Below, one piece after another: positions 5,059 to 7,293 of a stretch of DNA of 7,293 bases. Origin of the DNA: Oscillospiraceae bacterium (GTDB lineage Bacteria; Bacillota; Clostridia; Oscillospirales; Oscillospiraceae); NCBI GenBank assembly GCA_029009035.1, contig JAQXJQ010000047.1:1-7293 (forward strand), given 5' to 3'. The notes under the pieces were generated by a model. That model had not been told where the DNA came from, made no database searches, and was given only the letters and a program-made list of their open reading frames with translations. The translations under genes and the position numbers were made by a program. Every line of letters begins with the position of its first letter. Position 1 is the first letter of the stretch.

Positions 5059-6327
5059 ATGAACTACAACAAAAAGACCGTGAAGGACATTGACGTCAAG
5101 GGCAAGAAGGTCCTCTGCCGCTGCGACTTCAATGTGCCCCAGGATAAGAAGACCGGTGCCATCACCGATGATAAGCGTATCGTGGCCGCGCTGCCCACCA
5201 TCAAGTACCTGCTGGAGCAGGGTGCTGCCGTGATCGCCTGTTCCCACCTGGGCAAGCCCGAGCCCAGCTTTGAGAAGTGGGTCAAGAAGCAGACCGAGAA
5301 GGGCAAGGACCCCGCCGAGCTCACCGAGGAGAAGTGGAAGAAAACCATGGCCGCCCTCACTCTGGCTCCCGTGGCCAAGCGTCTGAGCGAGCTGCTGGGT
5401 CAGGAGGTCATCATGGCCTCCGATGTGGTGGGCCCCGACGCCCAGGCCAAGGCCGCCGCGCTGCAGCCCGGCCAGATCATGCTGCTGGAGAACACCCGCT
5501 TTGAGAAGGGTGAGACCAAGAACGATCCCGCCTTTGCCAAGACCATGGCCGATATGGCCGACGTCTACGTGTCCGACGCCTTCGGCGCCGTGCACCGCGC
5601 CCACGCCTCCACCGCCGGTGTGGCCGAGTACCTGCCCGCCGTGTCCGGCTTCCTGATCCAGAAGGAGCTGGAGATCATCGGCGGCGCTCTGGCCAATCCC
5701 AAGCGTCCTCTGGTGGCCATCCTGGGCGGCTCCAAGGTGTCCTCCAAGATCGGCGTCATCAACAACCTGCTGGAGATCGCCGATACCATCATCATCGGCG
5801 GCGGCATGGCCTACACCTTCTCCGCCGCCAAGGGCGGCAAGGTGGGCGACTCCCTGCTGGAGGCCGACTGGATGGACTACGCCAACGAGATGGTGGAGAA
5901 GGCCGCTGCCAAGGGCGTGAAGCTGCTGCTCCCCATCGACACCGTGGTTGCCGACGCCTTCGACGCCAATGCCAACCACAAGGTGGTCCCCACCGGCGAG
6001 ATCCCCGACGGCTGGCAGGGTCTGGACATCGGCCCCGACACCGTGAAGCTGTACTGCGACGCCGTGAAGGACGCCGGCACCGTGATCTGGAACGGTCCCA
6101 TGGGCGTGTTTGAGTTCCCCGCCTTTGCCAAGGGCACCGAGGCTGTGGCCGAGGCTCTGTCCAAGACCAAGGCCATCACCATCATCGGCGGCGGCGACAG
6201 CGCGGCTGCCGTGCAGCAGCTGGGCTATGCCGACAAGATGACCCATATCTCCACCGGCGGCGGCGCCTCCCTGGAGTTCATGGAGGGCAAGGAGCTGCCC
6301 GGTGTGGCCTGCCTGCTGGACGCTTAA
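5059..6327 (+). CDS. pgk: Phosphoglycerate kinase
   Basis: Glycolytic enzyme moving the acyl phosphate of 1,3-bisphosphoglycerate to ADP, giving 3-phosphoglycerate and ATP; cytoplasmic. The ATG at 5059 is chosen because AAAGGAG lies 10 bases upstream and the usual N-terminus ([23 protein letters not shown]) follows; a GTG at 5023 is in frame but would add 12 unneeded residues. Landmarks: CRCDFNVP (20-27), CSHLGKP (61-67), [14 protein letters not shown] (144-157), [11 protein letters not shown] (223-233), NGPMGVFE (345-352), GGGDSAAAV (377-385) and [10 protein letters not shown] (398-407). At 422 residues it is longer than the usual 390-400: about 25 extra, charged residues lie between HLGKP and LAPVAKRL (within 68-100). 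All catalytic landmarks remain, so it should be active. tpiA follows after 33 bases, in a glycolytic operon arrangement. Confidence 0.97.
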   Translation: MNYNKKTVKDIDVKGKKVLCRCDFNVPQDKKTGAITDDKRIVAALPTIKYLLEQGAAVIACSHLGKPEPSFEKWVKKQTEKGKDPAELTEEKWKKTMAALTLAPVAKRLSELLGQEVIMASDVVGPDAQAKAAALQPGQIMLLENTRFEKGETKNDPAFAKTMADMADVYVSDAFGAVHRAHASTAGVAEYLPAVSGFLIQKELEIIGGALANPKRPLVAILGGSKVSSKIGVINNLLEIADTIIIGGGMAYTFSAAKGGKVGDSLLEADWMDYANEMVEKAAAKGVKLLLPIDTVVADAFDANANHKVVPTGEIPDGWQGLDIGPDTVKLYCDAVKDAGTVIWNGPMGVFEFPAFAKGTEAVAEALSKTKAITIIGGGDSAAAVQQLGYADKMTHISTGGGASLEFMEGKELPGVACLLDA

Positions 6328-6360
6328 TCGAAGAAATAAGTAGTAGAGGTTTGAATTGAC

Positions 6361-7293
6361 ATGAATCTGAAGTATCGTAAGACCATCATCGCCGGCAACT
6401 GGAAGATGAACAAGACCCTGAGCGAGACCCGCGCCTACGCGGAGGAGATCAAGCCCATGCTGGGCAAGCACAAGTGGTGTGAGGTCGTCCTGTGCGTTCC
6501 CGCCGTGAATATTCCCGGCGCTGTGAAGGCATTCAAGGACACCCGGGTGGCCATCGGCGGCGAGAACTGCCACTATGAGGCCTCCGGCGCCTTTACCGGC
6601 GAGGTCACCGTGGATATGCTGAAGGAAGTGGGCGCCAAGTACGTCATCATCGGCCACTCCGAGCGCCGCCAGTACTTCTGTGAAACAGAGCAGACTGTCA
6701 ACAAGAAAGTCCACGCCGTGCTGAACGCCGGTATGAGTCCCATCATCTGCGTGGGCGAGAGCCTGGAGCAGCGGGAGACCGGCATCACCAACGAGTGGAT
6801 TGCCCTGCAGGTGAAGAGCGCCCTGAGCAACGTGCCCGCCGAAAAGCTGCGCCGTTGCATCATCGCCTATGAGCCCATCTGGGCCATTGGCACCGGTAAG
6901 ACCGCTACTGCCCAGCAGGCCGGCGAGGTCTCCGCGGATATGCTGAAGGACCTGGGCGTCAAGTATGTCATCGTGGGCCACTCCGAGCGCCGTCAGTACT
7001 TCTGCGAGACGGATCAGACCGTCAACAAGAAGGTCCACTCCGTCCTGAACGCCGGCATGAATCCCATTATCTGCGTGGGCGAGAGCCTGGAGCAGCGGGA
7101 GACCGGCGTCACCAACGACTGGATCGCCATGCAGGTGAAGAGCGCGCTGTACAACGTCCCCGCCGACAAGCTGCGCCGCGGCATCATCGCCTACGAGCCC
7201 ATCTGGGCCATCGGCACCGGCAAGACCGCCACTGCCGAGCAGGCCGGCGAGGTCTGCTCCAACATCCGCGCCACCATCCGCGCCCTGTACGGC
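6361..7293 (+). CDS. tpiA: Triosephosphate isomerase with in-frame internal duplication (partial, runs off the right edge)
   Basis: Triosephosphate isomerase interconverts dihydroxyacetone phosphate and glyceraldehyde 3-phosphate. Starting at the ATG at 6361 (AGAGGT upstream), 311 codons are open to the window edge with no stop. Residues 1-80 are the ordinary start, with AGNWKMN carrying catalytic Lys15. Residues 80-187 hold beta4 to beta6: IIGHSERRQYF (His99), ICVGESLEQRETG, AYEPIWAIGTGKTAT (Glu171, loop 6). Then, instead of the C-terminal part, the frame re-enters the same segment: residues 188-295 repeat it with His207 and Glu279, followed by GEVCSNIRATIRALYG, the normal continuation. A standard TpiA has about 250 residues; this one would have roughly 360 if a normal end follows (inference). 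Eleven beta/alpha units would not form the usual eight-fold barrel unless one copy loops out. Either the enzyme is abnormal, or the sequence is a chimera. Confidence 0.85.
   Translation, partial: MNLKYRKTIIAGNWKMNKTLSETRAYAEEIKPMLGKHKWCEVVLCVPAVNIPGAVKAFKDTRVAIGGENCHYEASGAFTGEVTVDMLKEVGAKYVIIGHSERRQYFCETEQTVNKKVHAVLNAGMSPIICVGESLEQRETGITNEWIALQVKSALSNVPAEKLRRCIIAYEPIWAIGTGKTATAQQAGEVSADMLKDLGVKYVIVGHSERRQYFCETDQTVNKKVHSVLNAGMNPIICVGESLEQRETGVTNDWIAMQVKSALYNVPADKLRRGIIAYEPIWAIGTGKTATAEQAGEVCSNIRATIRALYG
6598..6921 (+). repeat. tpiA tandem duplication, copy 1 (324 bases)
   Basis: First copy of the beta4-beta6 segment, 108 codons, directly abutting copy 2. The unit starts at GGCGAGGTC; this and its two left neighbours (CC) occur again at the joint and at the end of copy 2, always 324 bases apart. 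Copy 1 has more A/T-ending codons (TGT, GAA, ACA, AAA, GGT, ATT) than copy 2. Confidence 0.9.
6922..7245 (+). repeat. tpiA tandem duplication, copy 2 (324 bases)
   Basis: Second copy. By hand alignment it differs from copy 1 at 36 bases and 16 residues, with no insertion or deletion. Most residue changes are conservative (Glu/Asp, Ile/Val, Ala/Ser), which suggests that both copies evolved under selection as working isomerase. Its codons end in G or C more often than those of copy 1, like those of the neighbouring pgk. Confidence 0.9.

Noticed and set aside
4957..7038. 693-codon open frame on the minus strand, opposite pgk and tpiA
   Set aside because: Antisense shadow of two clear glycolytic genes; the product is low-complexity Gly/Leu/His/Ala text with no recognisable motif, ribosome binding site or signal.

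Overview
The window looks like a chromosomal piece of a high-GC, low-branching Clostridia genome, probably an Oscillospiraceae/Ruminococcaceae-type gut bacterium. The reasons are the strong G/C bias at third codon positions, AGGAGG-type ribosome binding sites, lipoproteins with PSEx repeats and bacterial Ig-like domains, and clostridial-looking Pgk/TpiA sequences. The taxonomic call is inference; there is no rRNA or marker search behind it.

Left part (about 60-4400), all on the minus strand, read from right to left. It starts at a candidate promoter near 4345-4373. First comes a DUF4358 lipoprotein (3672-4163). Next is a second lipoprotein with a PSxx linker, a BIG2 domain and another DUF4358 domain, interrupted by one in-frame TAG (2712-3623). 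A strong intrinsic terminator (2668-2701) follows, then a membrane-bound O-acyltransferase of the AlgI/MBOAT type (1240-2640) and a DHHW-motif, AlgX/AlgJ-like membrane-anchored protein (106-1224). A final intrinsic terminator lies at 64-97. The MBOAT and DHHW pair is the usual two-protein core for O-acetylating an exported or surface polysaccharide. The DUF4358 lipoproteins next to it may be envelope partners of that machine.

Right part (4435-7293), plus strand. A good sigma-A-type promoter (TTGCTA, 17-base spacer, TATAAT) drives trmL (tRNA wobble 2'-O-methyltransferase), pgk (phosphoglycerate kinase, with an extra loop of about 25 residues) and tpiA (triosephosphate isomerase, running off the right edge). 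There is no terminator between these genes, so they form a likely operon linking two consecutive lower-glycolysis enzymes.

The most unusual item is tpiA. The segment covering strands beta4 to beta6, with the catalytic His and Glu and the phosphate-gripping loop 6, is present twice in tandem and in frame (6598-6921 and 6922-7245, a 324-base unit). By hand count the two copies differ at 36 of 324 bases and 16 of 108 residues, so this is not a simple recent copy. The joints share the 11-base string CCGGCGAGGTC. It looks like a hybrid of two diverged tpiA alleles or genes, or a strain-mixing assembly artefact. The second item worth attention is the single amber codon that splits the BIG2-DUF4358 lipoprotein while the frame stays open on both sides.
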